In this document: positions 30,780-40,834 of the stretch, piece by piece
Numbering within the stretch: position 1 is the stretch's first letter
Layout of the letters: every line of letters begins with the position of its first letter
Assembly (NCBI GenBank): GCA_010909165.1
Contig: MU008197.1
Span: forward strand, 124,001-188,000
DNA from: Anthoceros angustus
Taxonomy: Eukaryota > Streptophyta > Anthocerotopsida > Anthocerotales > Anthocerotaceae
Direction: 5' to 3'
Length of the DNA: 64,000 bases
Position numbers and translations under genes: made by a program
The notes under the pieces: model-generated
The model's database searches: none
Told to the model about the DNA's origin: nothing
Seen by the model: only the letters and a program-made list of their open reading frames with translations

Positions 30780-33015
30780 ATGCCTGAAGAGATGACGGAA
30801 CCAGGGGAAGTCGTGTCCAAGTATCACGCGCTGCTGGAGAGGTCTGTGGAGGAGCAGGAAGCATTTCTGCAACACGTGCTGGCCAAGCACTCGGGATGCG
30901 AGTATCTGCAGAGGCACGGGCTCCATGGTAGGACAGACCCAGAATCCTTCAAGCAACACATCCCTGTGATCGAGTATGACGCCATCGAGCAGGACATCGA
31001 GAGGATGCTGCGAGGCCACCCTTCGCCTATACTCACTTGTGATAACGTTGTCGAGTTCTTCGCAAGGTAGGTGCACACTACTACTACTACACACCGTACC
31101 TATCAGCCCAAGTGCTCAGGAATCAGGATCGGAGGCAACAGGTGAAACCGTGAATGTTCCATTCAACAGTTGCTGCTTCAGCTTGTACACGTGCGATGTC
31201 GACACGGATCTGGTTGAATAACTCTCGAGAATATGCAGCTCAGGGACGAGTTCCGGGAAGCGCAAATTGTTTCCCGTCACAGAATCCTACTTCGAGCAAG
31301 TGGAGAAGGCGCTATCTGTTCCTGCCAGTTTCTGCTTCCTGTAAGCGTTGCTTGAACATGTATGCATTGCAATTTCACGCCCTCCGCGGGTCGTGATAAC
31401 AGAGGCATGAATTGGTGACGCTGTGTGAAGTCACAGAGCTGATCGCTTCCAAGGTGTTGCAGGGCATTCGGAGAGACTGTACCGAGGCTGTCCTTTGTGT
31501 CTGCCGGCCAGCAATTCAGAAGCCCAGCAGGCTTGCCAGTTGGGCCAGGGAGCTGCTCGATGCTCAAACGGACCGGATATGGCAACTTTGCCTCGATCGT
31601 TGAAGGTGTTGTCAGTCCGCCGGCTGTCCTGCACTGCCAAGACTACCAGCAAAGCCTGTACTGCCATCTCCTCTGCGGCCTGCTTCGGGCCTCGGAAGCA
31701 GCTTGCCTTGGTAGCTGGTTTGCATCTGGTGTGGCCACCGCTATGAACGTTCTGAAACAGAACTGGGAGGAACTCAGCCATGACATAGAGACAGGGAAGC
31801 TCAGCAGCAAGATTACCGACCTTCCAGCTCGTGCAGCTGTGTCGGAGCTTCTGGGCAGGCCGAATCCCGAGCTCGCCAGCTTTATCAGGGCCGAATGCGG
31901 GAAGGAGTCGTGGGAGGGCATCTTGCTCCGCCTATGGCCGAATCTTAAGTTGATGAACTGTATTGCAACCGGCTCCATGCTTCAGTATGTGGACTATCTC
32001 AACTTCCTTAGCGGCAGCCAGCTTCCCATTGTGACAGCCGGATATGGAGCTTCCGAGGGAATGCTTGGATGGAACCCGTGTGTAACGACTCCACCACATG
32101 AGACCACATTTGTCCTCTATCCAGATCATGCTTACTTTGAGTTCCTGGTGCTCAACAGAGATGAGGAAACAATTGGTACCCCCGACCGCGTCAACAAGGT
32201 CGTAGATCTAGCAAGTGTTGAAGAGGGGCAGGAGTATGAGATAGTGGTAACCACCCACAACGGTAGGCTCAACACCTTCTCGGCTGTGATCTTGAGCTTT
32301 AACATGGATCCTAATGTGTTTTCGAGCTCCAGATGCATGCTTCAGAAGTATCTCAGCTGGAGAAACAATTAACTTGTTGACCGTTTCCGCATTGTTGCTG
32401 GTGAAGGCAGGTCTATGGAGGTTCAGAATAGGAGACGTGCTGAAGTGTGCTGGCTTCTACCACAAAGCCCCGAAGTTCCAGTTTGTGGGTCGGAGGAACG
32501 TCATTCTGAGCCTCAACACAGACAAGACAGAGGAGAAAGAGCTTGTGCAGGTGGTCAACACAGCTGCCAAGCTGCACTTCCCGGCAGAGACAAAGCTCTT
32601 AGACTTCACCAGCTGCACAAACACGTCTTCTATCCCAGGCAACTACGTCATCTTCCTGGAGCTAACCACATCGGGCAACCTCCCAGGCCAGGTTGAAGTG
32701 GGTACCCAGAGCTTGGAAGACGCGTGTCTGGCCATGGAGGCTGCCTTGGCCGAGCCTTATAGGAGGGGACGCAACATCGGGGCTATTGGTCCCCTGCAGC
32801 TCAACATCGTGGAGACCGGGACCTTTTACAAATTGAACCGCCTTGCTGTGCAGATGGGGACTGCCGGCAGCCAGTACAAGACTCCCAGGGCCGTCAAGTC
32901 TGGCAGTCCTGCTCTGGAGGTGCTGCTTACGGCTGTCACACAGACCGCTACAAGCCCCCAGCCGCCTCCTCACGCCACTCTCAACCCTATCCACTCTGTT
33001 GAATCAGACCTCTGA
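30780..33015 (+). CDS. GH3: GH3-family acyl-acid amido synthetase (GH3-2, intact)
   Basis: Predicted ATP-dependent enzyme that conjugates an acyl acid (auxin, jasmonate or relative) to an amino acid in the cytosol. Four exons, 30780-31066, 31239-31340, 31463-32262 and 32411-33015, close in phase to 597 codons, the normal GH3 length. Motif 1 (phosphate binding) is SSGTSSGKRKLFP, across the first intron. Motif 2 is AGYGASEGMLGWNP, where typical GH3 proteins have YASSE. Motif 3 is LWRFRIGDVLKCAGFYHKAPKFQFVGRRN, with the conserved GDV and FVGR. The C-terminal domain ends in a proline-rich stretch. Substrate cannot be read from the sequence. Compared with GH3-4 it lacks the intron after the CEDYHQ position. 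It faces a PPR fragment downstream. Confidence 0.9.
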
Positions 33016-33237
33016 GAGATGATGTGCAAGCACAACCGGAGAGGCTGGCTGGAGACTGTCAATTACTTTGCTTTGTGCTTTGTGTCAGCGGTTTCTCTGC
33101 TACTGGGCCGAATATGGACATTGTATTGCTCTTGAAGACCTTTCCAAAACGTTTACTACATTCTCAGATACATGCCGTAGGCCGGGTTTCAACACAATCG
33201 ACACAGCATAATGCATAATCGGTACAGTTTGTCAGGT

Positions 33238-33748
33238 CTAGACTGGATGTCTGTCCAAAACGTGATATGTCACGCTGCTGATGCTCGTAGCCCTGGGCAC
33301 TTGCACATGGCACACAAATGTTACAGAATCCGGTCCACCCAGGCCCTTCGTGAGTCTATCTTCCACAGCCCGGTAGAGATCATGTGCTTCCTGTCCGATG
33401 CCTGCTGAGAATATCCTGCTTTCGCAGACGTCCAGGTCACAAAGTTCTTTCAAATGACCAAGCCTGTCAAACACATTTTGAGCCTCTTCCAAGCTGCCGC
33501 ACTCTCCATACATGGACGTCCACCAAGCAATCATAAACAAAAGAATTAGTCTCAACCCTACTGGCCAGCACATCACAATGCACCTGCTGTCCAATCTTCA
33601 GGTCGGCTCCCCTTGCACAAGCCTGCAGCGCTGCTATAAACACATGACCATCTGGCTTCACACTTGTCCTACACAACCGTTGATACAGTTGTATGACCTG
33701 CTTATTCGGCCCCTGTTTTACATGAAGAAGAAGCAGAATAATGACCAT
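33238..33748 (-). pseudogene. PPR fragment of a second subfamily (copy E)
   Basis: Minus-strand frames carry LYQRLCRTSVKPDGHVFIAALQACARGADL, then VHCDVLASRVETNSFVYDCLVDV, then EEAQNVFDRL and AQEAHDLYRAVEDRL in another frame. The unit matches the locus at 36940-38086 better than copies A-D. It has frame breaks and no start or DYW part, and lies tail-to-tail with GH3-2. Confidence 0.75.
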
Positions 33749-33895
33749 ATGGCTTCACCCTTGTCCTACACAACCGTTGATACAGTTGTTGTATGACTTG
33801 CTTATCTAGCACCTCGAAGAAGAATGACCATATGGCTTCACACTTGTCCTACACAACCGTTGATACAATTGTATGACCTGCTTATCCAGCCTCGG
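33640..33895. repeat. Tandem triplication of a PPR-derived segment
   Basis: Three consecutive copies, starting near 33650, 33749 and 33825, of a segment reading CCATATGGCTTCACACTTG then TCCTACACAACCGTTGATAC and GACCTGCTTAT. On the minus strand the segment is the PPR piece around QLYQRLCRTSVKPDG. The copies extend the 5' side of the PPR fragment E into non-coding repeat. Confidence 0.7.
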
Positions 33896-34124
33896 GTTAA
33901 GGAAAAAAAGAATTCTATTCAAGTCCACTAAGAATATGCCCGGAACGTCCTTTACTATGTAGCCAGTAAGGAAGCCAGCACTTCAGCGGTCTAGGACCTC
34001 ACCAATTCACTTCACATATAGAGACTTGTACAACTCTCAACGCTCTCAATCTCATGATACAGCATTAGGCTCCAAGCCATCAACAAACGACCCGCAGACC
34101 ACCTCCTCGAGTTGCTGCTCTTTA

Positions 34125-34330
34125 TTCACATAGTACACACTTTGAATCTTCTTTATTCACAGAATACACTTTGACCTTTTTTTATTTGCAGAATACACAC
34201 TTTGAATCTTCTTTATTCACAGAATATATATTGAGCTTTCTTTATTTACAAAATACACACTTTGAATCTTCTTTATTCATAGAATCCACATTGAGCTTTC
34301 TTTATTTGCAGAATATGCACTTTGAGTCTG
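34125..34330. repeat. AT-rich tandem repeat, about 31 bp half-unit and 62 bp unit
   Basis: Alternating copies of CACTTTGAATCTTCTTTATTCACAGAATA-like and TTGAGCTTTCTTTATTTGCAGAATA-like half-units, about six in a row. It is open in one frame only because of the repeat and is not a gene. Confidence 0.75.
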
Positions 34331-34469
34331 GCTATCTACGCCCAGTTAGCTTCTGCCCTTGACTCAATAACAAGCTTACTAACTAGGCTCTCCACAACTC
34401 TCTCGACATAAGGCTTTCAGCACACAATAAACTGAAATAAAAGAGCACTCATGATCAATCAAATTTTAG

Positions 34470-35075
34470 TGAAGAGAGCATGTCCACCACTTGAGAAAAG
34501 TGTTAAAAAAGTTAAGAGCAAATTCTTTTTTTTCAGCTATAACAAAGTGTGACTTTGTTAAGGAAGAGATAGACTTCCTAGGATTCATTGTCTCTACAGA
34601 TGGTAACAGGATAAATCATGATAATAAAATAAAGGCCATACAGAATTGGTTGTCGTCAACGAATATGAGAGATGTGCTCATGTTTTTGAGACTAGCTAGC
34701 GTGTAAAGAAGATTTGTTCTGATGTTGGCAAGATTGCTCCCTATTGTTTCCAAGAAGGCTTGGAAGTGGGATCGAGATTGTCAGAGGGCATTGGAGTTTA
34801 TGAGGATGAAATTCAGCACTACCCCAATTTTATCAATCTATGATCCGTAGAAGGATATATATAAAAGCTATACTGATGCCTCAGATATTGTAATTGGCCG
34901 AATGCTCATGCAAGAAGGTAGGCCAATGGCATACGAGTCAAGAAAGCTGCATGGAAGGAAGTAGCTCACTTATGAAAAGGAGATGACTGCTATCATCAAC
35001 TGTCTTAAGAGATGGACACATTATCTTCTAGGAAGATCTTTTGTGCTGTACACAAACTGCAACAGTTCAAAAGCT
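34470..35075 (+). mobile_element. Decayed Ty3/gypsy retrotransposon, reverse transcriptase to RNase H part
   Basis: Translations in order on the + strand give RKVLKKLRANSFFSAITKCDF, EEIDFLGFIVSTDG, KAIQNWLSSTNMRDV (thumb/connection of Ty3/gypsy RT), then KAWKWDRDCQRALEFMRMK. The RNase H start follows (SYTDASDIVIGRMLMQEGRPMAYESRKL and YEKEMTAIINCLKRWTHYLLG). Stops (for example at about 34704 and after YDP) and the absence of gag, protease, integrase and recognisable LTRs show an old fragment. It sits between the GH3-2 and GH3-3 units. Confidence 0.85.
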
Positions 35076-35464
35076 TGAGGATAAGATGAACGTTGTTGGG
35101 ATTGGAAATCCTGCCCTTCTTGTGGCCGGCTTCGTATTTATTTCCGTAAACAGCAATTACACATGCAGACTGTTGTTTACTGAGATGATGTGTATACTTA
35201 TAACTGGCTAGTTGCATGCTCTTGATGCTCCACCGCAGAATGCGCGAGCTTATCTTATTTGTACCGTGGCACGTACTTGATCCTGCCCTACTTTGTCATT
35301 CTGTCCTAACTACTTTTATTTTTACTATTTACTCTGCTCTTTTTACCATATGTTACATAAACAATGTAAGTACGAGGTTCTTTGCTAATGAGTTGCGACT
35401 AAATGCTAGACAAGCTAGATGACAAGATTTTCTAGCATGTATGATGTATCTCTCAAGTAGGTCA

Positions 35465-35690
35465 AGGTGGTTGGTGCCCCCTAGACATGCTTAAGATCAA
35501 ACCCCAAGTATTGAGCACTATGAGTTGGACTGTCTCAAGGTTGTTGGTGGTTGGTGCCCCCTAGACATGCTTAAGATCAAACCCCAAGTATTGAGCGCTA
35601 TGAATTGGACTGTCTCAAGGTTGTTGGTGCCCCCTAGACATGCTTAAGATCAAACCCGAAGTATTGAGCACTATGAATTGGACTGTCTCG
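35465..35690. repeat. Three tandem copies of a unit of about 75-80 bp
   Basis: Copies with GGTTGGTGCCCCCTAGACA, then CTTAAGATCAAACCC and AGTATTGAGC, ending TTGGACTGTCTC, start near 35470, 35548 and 35625. They differ at only a few bases, so the array is young. The region right after it (35700-35880) is AT-rich with no gene. Confidence 0.8.
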
Positions 35691-35971
35691 CTATGTTCAT
35701 CGGAAATTCTGTTTGTGATCATGAGGGACGGAAAGGTTGCCTTTCCTTCACAATACTTCAAATTTATTTAATTTTAACTTCTTGAGAAATATTAAGATTA
35801 GTTCACAAAACAAATTTTATATTTTGACAGTTTTTCTTCAAAAATTCAAGAAGGTTCCTACAAGAGTATTGCTTGAACGTACGTTTACGCTCTGCAGCAA
35901 TGCAGGGCCAGGCATCCGCTGTAACAGACGCTGTGTTTTACACTGTTAGTTGACACAGTGTTGCAATGCAG

Positions 35972-36913
35972 GGCATTCGGGAAGGCGTTGAGGCTTTTCT
36001 TTGTTTCTGTTGGCCATGAAATCCCAAGTCCAGCAGGCTTGCCGGTCGGGCCAGGGAGCAACGCACTGCTCAAACGGGCCGGATATGGCGACGGCAATTC
36101 CAAGGCTGGAGGGCTTCTCAGTTCGACAGCTGTCATCCTCTGCCAAGGCTAGCAGCAAAGCCTGTACTGCCATCTCGTCTGCGGCCTGATTCGGCCCCGG
36201 AAGCAACTTGCCTGGGTTGCTGGTTTGCATCTGGGGTGGCCACCGCCACGAATGTTCTGAAACAGAACTGGGAGGAACTCAGCAATAACATAGAGACAGG
36301 GAAGCTCAGCAGCAAGATTACCGACCTTCCAGCTCGTGCAGCTGTGTCGGAGCTTTTGCCGAATCCCGAGCTCGCCCACTTTATCAGGGCCGAATGCGGG
36401 AAGGAGTCGTGGGAGGGCATCTTGCTCCGCCTATGGCCCAATGTCAAGTTCCTCAGCTGTGTTGCAACCGGCTCCATGATTCAATATTTGGACTACATCA
36501 ACTTCCTTACCGGCAGTCAGCTTCCCATTGTGACTGCCGGATATGGAGCTTCCGAGGGAATATTTGGATGCAACCCCTGCTTATCGTCTCCACCACATGA
36601 GACCACATTTGTCCTGTTTCCAGATCATGCCTACTTTGAGTTCCTGGTGCTGAATGGAGATGAGAAAACAATTGTTACCCCCGACAGCGTCTACAAGATT
36701 GTAGATCTGGCTAGTGTTGAAGAAGGACAGGAGTCCGAGATCGTGGTAACCACTCACAACGGTATGCTCAAAATGTGTCGTCTCTGGAGAAGTTGCAATC
36801 CCAAACCCGTTTCCGCTTTGTTGCTGGTGGATGCAGGTCTGTGGAGGTCCAGAGTAGGAGACGAGCTGAAGTGTGTTGGCTTCTACCACGAAGCCCCGAA
36901 GTTCCAGTTCTAA
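35972..36913 (+). pseudogene. GH3 acyl-acid amido synthetase, truncated copy (GH3-3)
   Basis: Corresponds to exon 3 and the first codons of exon 4 of GH3-2. It starts after the same GCAG acceptor (AFGKALRLFFVS), with TAG at the tyrosine codon of CQDYQQ (about 36148). One base is missing in the following LLCGL..RASE block (about 36180-36230). It then has a long clean frame (KQNWEELSNNIETGKLSSKIT, SWEGILLRLWPNVKFLSCVATGSM, AGYGASEGIFGCNP, HETTFVLFPDHAYFEFLVLNGDE). The last exon breaks off after FYHEAPKFQF at a TAA. Exons 1-2 are absent; AT-rich repeat DNA and the retrotransposon fragment lie where they would be. Confidence 0.85.
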
Positions 36914-36939
36914 CGGGCTCCAGCTACCCAATTGTGCAG

Positions 36940-38086
36940 CTACACCTGCTGTGCTTCAAGCATACTCCCGAATTTTGCATACATGTTTAGCAGGCTGTGG
37001 GCTACAAGCACATCAGTTTCAAACCCCTGTTCTTTGATCTGTGCATGAAGCTGCCTTCCTAACTGCAAAGCTGCCACATTTGCACATGCCTGCAGGAGGC
37101 ACACAAACGTCACGGGATTGGGTGCCAAGGTGCCCTCATCTTCCATAGCCCTGTGAAGATGCAGTGCTTCCTGCCCCATGCCCTGCTGAGGATATTTTGC
37201 TATCAGGCATACGAGGTCACCACACTCTTCTGATCAAGCCTGTCAAACACACCCCGACCATCCTCTAGGCTGCCACACTTTGCATACATGACCACCAAGC
37301 AATTATAAACAAACGAAGTAGGCTCAACCCCACTGGCAAGCACATCAGCATTCACCTGCTGTCCAGTCTTCAAGTCGGCACCCCTTGCACAAGCCTGAAG
37401 CGCCGCTACAAACACATGCCCATCTGGCTTCACACTTGACCTACACAAACGACGATACAGTTGTATGGCGTGCTTAACCTGCCCCTGTTTGACATGCGCA
37501 GCAATTATGGCAGACCAGGTGAACGCATCTGGTTTGCCAACCACTGCAAACACATCCACAACATCGTGCAACCTGCCATGAGTAGCATACATTCGACTCA
37601 TGGTTGCAAAAGAACAAATCCGACTCACACCACATTTTCACGCTGAGAGCATGCACACGGCGGCCCAGAACCAGATCCTTCTGCAGCACACATTGTTTCT
37701 GAACCGCAGAAAAGAGAGCGAGAGAAACGACTCCCAGTCTCCACCAAACAACCCAGAGCCTCAACAGCATCAGTGACCTGCCCCTGCTGGCATAGCCGGC
37801 TTACGGTTCCAGCCGTTTCGCCCGTTTCGTATCCTACAGACCTGATTATCCAGACCAGCCAGATGCCATCCACCCCAGCTGGTTTGCCGGAGTTGCTGCC
37901 TTCCCCCCAGGCTTGCTCGTTCGCACACCACCAAGTCGAGCTCGTCCTAGGGCATCTGCTATCCCACCCATTCTGCTCTGTCGGGGCCAGAAAGCCAGTT
38001 GCCACTGTCGGTCTCTGTGTGAATGGAGTGCGCCGTACCAGGCAGCCACTATTCAGGGAAGCATACTGAACCACATAGAGACTCAA
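36940..38086 (-). pseudogene. PPR gene relic of a second subfamily (copy F)
   Basis: Frames on the minus strand, in order from the 5' end: WWCANEQAWG and WIIRSVGYETGETAGTVSRLCQQG (N-terminal part related to copies A-D), MSRMYATHGRLHDVVDVFAVV, AFTWSAIIAAHVKQGQVKHAI, RSSVKPDGHVFVAALQACARG, VVMYAKCGSLEDGRGVFDRL, then HLHRAMEDEGTLAPNPVTFV and LLNMYAKFGSMLEAQQV. At least three frame changes separate them and no E or DYW part remains. It sits tail-to-tail with GH3-3, as copy E does with GH3-2. Confidence 0.8.
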
Positions 38087-38572
38087 GGCTGAATCCCAAA
38101 CCCAGCTCCAGGCTCCAGTGCGCCAGCTTCCCTAACCTGAGCACCCATCTCCATTGTCCAGCCAGTTTCGTTTTGGGCACGCAGCCAGCCATGTGAACAT
38201 GTCCCTCATCCATCCCTCCAGTTGTCCACCATGCCTACACGGCTCTCCATACGGTATGGACAAAAGACAGGGTAACTGTCAGCCATGAACTTCAATGATG
38301 CAAAGCTCGGGACTCACGTTCAAAGCATCCCGAGACTGTCGTCTAACATCCTATTGGATAACATGACTTCATCGTCAGAAAAAGTTATTATCGGGAAAGT
38401 GTGACTGGAATGCATCACAACGGCAACTCGTAGCTACTGGATCATCAGGCAGCCACTGGGAGGAGACAAATTGTACCCCTCAGAAACTGATAGTCCGGGA
38501 ACCTTTGAAATCTGATTTGTCTCCCCCGTCCGGTGCGTCGGCAATCCGAAGACAGTGTGAAGGGTGCGGGAG

Positions 38573-40738
38573 ATGGCGACCGTCTCGGCGGAGGTGAATG
38601 GCCTGGCACAGCGCTTGGAAGGTGAGCTGGCTGTCACTGATGCCACAGTCGCAGAGCAGTTGGAGGAAGACAAGTATGCCGCGTACGCCAGGAAGGTTAC
38701 CACAGATGTCCGGAACGTTCAGAGAGAGAAGCTGAAAGAAATTTTGAGGCATAATGCCGGTTGCCAGTACCTGTCCAGCCTGGGTGTGGATGGAGACACA
38801 GACTTGGAGAGCTTCAAGAGGAAGGTGCCTATATCTTGCTACGAGGATATGCAAGAAAACATCAACCGCATGGCCAATGGCGAGATCACCAACTTCTACT
38901 CTGTTGATCCTATTATCTTCTTCATACAGAGGTGGTCCACTTTCAAAGGGTTGTTCAGCAGGTTGCAATAGGATTATACGGCCTCTCATAGGAAGGATGG
39001 TGTTTGATCATGTGTTGCAGCTCAGGTACTTCTGGAGGCAAAGCTAAGCTCCTGCCAATCACTGCTAGGAGAGCTGACAACTACCCCTTCCTCACTCAGC
39101 TTGCCGCGTCCACTTTCCAGAAGTGAGTAGGCATGTTGTGATGCTGCAAGGTAGCTGAGGATTCTGAGTCTGATGGATGTTCATGAACCTTATGTGGCTG
39201 ATGACCTGTGCAGGAGCTTCCCAGGCATAGAGAAAGGGAAGAACCTTACTTTTGCCTTTGTTGGGCAGCAGATCCGGACTCCCAGTGGCTTGATCGCCGG
39301 CCATGGATCCACCAACTTCTTCAAGAGTGATGCTTTCCGCAAGCGACCTTTTGATCCCAACAACGTGTTGGCCAGCCCAGATGCAGCCATTCTCTGTGAA
39401 GACTATCATCAGGTTTGGTCATGTGCTGTTGCTGTTGAAACGCACACTGGGTGGCATGCGTATGGCACTAGTTCCAGATGCTGACAAGGGCTTCCTCCAG
39501 GCCATGTACTCCCATCTCCTGTGCGGACTCTACCAGGCTGGAGAGATCACCAGGCTATCCGCTATCTTCGCTTCAACCATTGTGGCCGCGCTGCGCATTC
39601 TTCAGAGTTGTTGGAAGGAGATCTGCAAGGACATCTGCACCGGCACAGTCAGTTCCAGAATCACAGACCCAGAGCTCCGTCAAGCTGTATCCGAGCTTCT
39701 CCACCAGCCTAGGCCTGACCTGGCCCTGGCAGTGGAGACGGAGTGCGGAAAGGGATCATGGGAGGGCATTGTGCCCCGGCTGTGGCCGAACGTAGTGCTC
39801 ATGAGCGCGGTTACCACCGGCTCTATGCTGCAGTATGTGCCGGCCTTGCAATTCTTCGGAGGCAACGTGCCCTGCGCACCTCCAGGGTACGCCTCCGCTG
39901 AGAGCATGGTTCTTGGGTTGAATCTCTCACCTGTTTGTCCAGCGCAGGAGACGCGCTACGTGTTGTGGCCAGATTGCCAGTATTTCGAACTCCTACCTCT
40001 GAAGAATGGAGATGCCGCCAATGCCGATGCAGAAACCGTGGAATTAGCAGACGCAGTTGTGGGCGAGGAATACGAGCCTGTCCTGACTACCAACCATGGC
40101 AAGCTCTCTCATCAGACTGTTGGCCCCCGCCCATCCAGTGTTTGTATGTCAAGATTAAACGATCAGCTTTTTTGTTTTTGCTTCTGCCCACAGGACTGTA
40201 CCGCTACAGGCTGGGAGACGTGGTGAGGGTGGCAGGCTTCTACAATGCTACTCCTGAGGTACAGTTCGTGCGCAGGAAGAACGTGTTGCTGAGCATCCAC
40301 AATGACAAGACGGACGAGTCGGATCTCCAGGCAGCTGTAAGCAAGGCTGCAGAGCTGTTTCTGGCTCACAAGGTGGACATCGTGGATTTCAGTAGCTTTG
40401 CGGACGTTGCGTCTCATCCAGGCCACTACGTCCTCTTCTTGGAGCTCACGGACGGCGGTGAGCCTCTGGATCCTTCTCTCCTGCAGGAGTGTGTTTCCTT
40501 GCTGGACAGGTCTCTGCTCAATGAGATTTACATCGACAATAGGAGATCGGGTATCATAGGCCCATTGGAGCTTAGGGTTGTCAAACAAGGCACCTTTGAG
40601 CGCCTCATGTTCTTAGCCATGAGCCGAGGTGCTGCCCCCCAGCAGTACAAGACTCCCAGGTGTATCCAGTACGCCGAAGGAGTGCAGGTCCTAGACAGTG
40701 GGGTCACTCACAAGTTCCTCAGCTTGGCACAGTTTTGA
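38573..40738 (+). CDS. GH3: GH3-family acyl-acid amido synthetase (GH3-4, intact)
   Basis: Five exons, 38573-38931, 39021-39122, 39214-39412, 39489-40098 and 40194-40738, close in phase to 604 codons. Motif 1 is SSGTSGGKAKLLP, split by intron 1 exactly as in GH3-2. Motif 2 is GYASAESMVLGLNL. Motif 3 is LYRYRLGDVVRVAGFYNATPEVQFVRRKN. The fourth intron (40099-40193) has no usable GT donor. Cutting after CATG at a GC dinucleotide (GCAAGC) gives the expected NHGLYRYR and keeps phase, so it is a GC-AG intron. The protein is clearly diverged from GH3-1, -2 and -3, which are closer to each other, so this is probably the older locus. Substrate unknown. It is followed tail-to-tail by UROD, 96 bp away. 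Confidence 0.9.
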
Positions 40739-40834
40739 GAGGAAACGGGTCGGAACTTGTCAGATGGTTGGAATTCCCCAGTTGCTTCAACTGGGACGAA
40801 TGGAAGATGGGCTGTGGAAAGAACGTCTGTTACA

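Noticed and set aside
31437-31603. Alternative frame through the start of GH3-2 exon 3
   Set aside because: Only the frame giving AFGETVPRLSFVS joins exon 2 in phase and aligns with GH3-3 and GH3-4.
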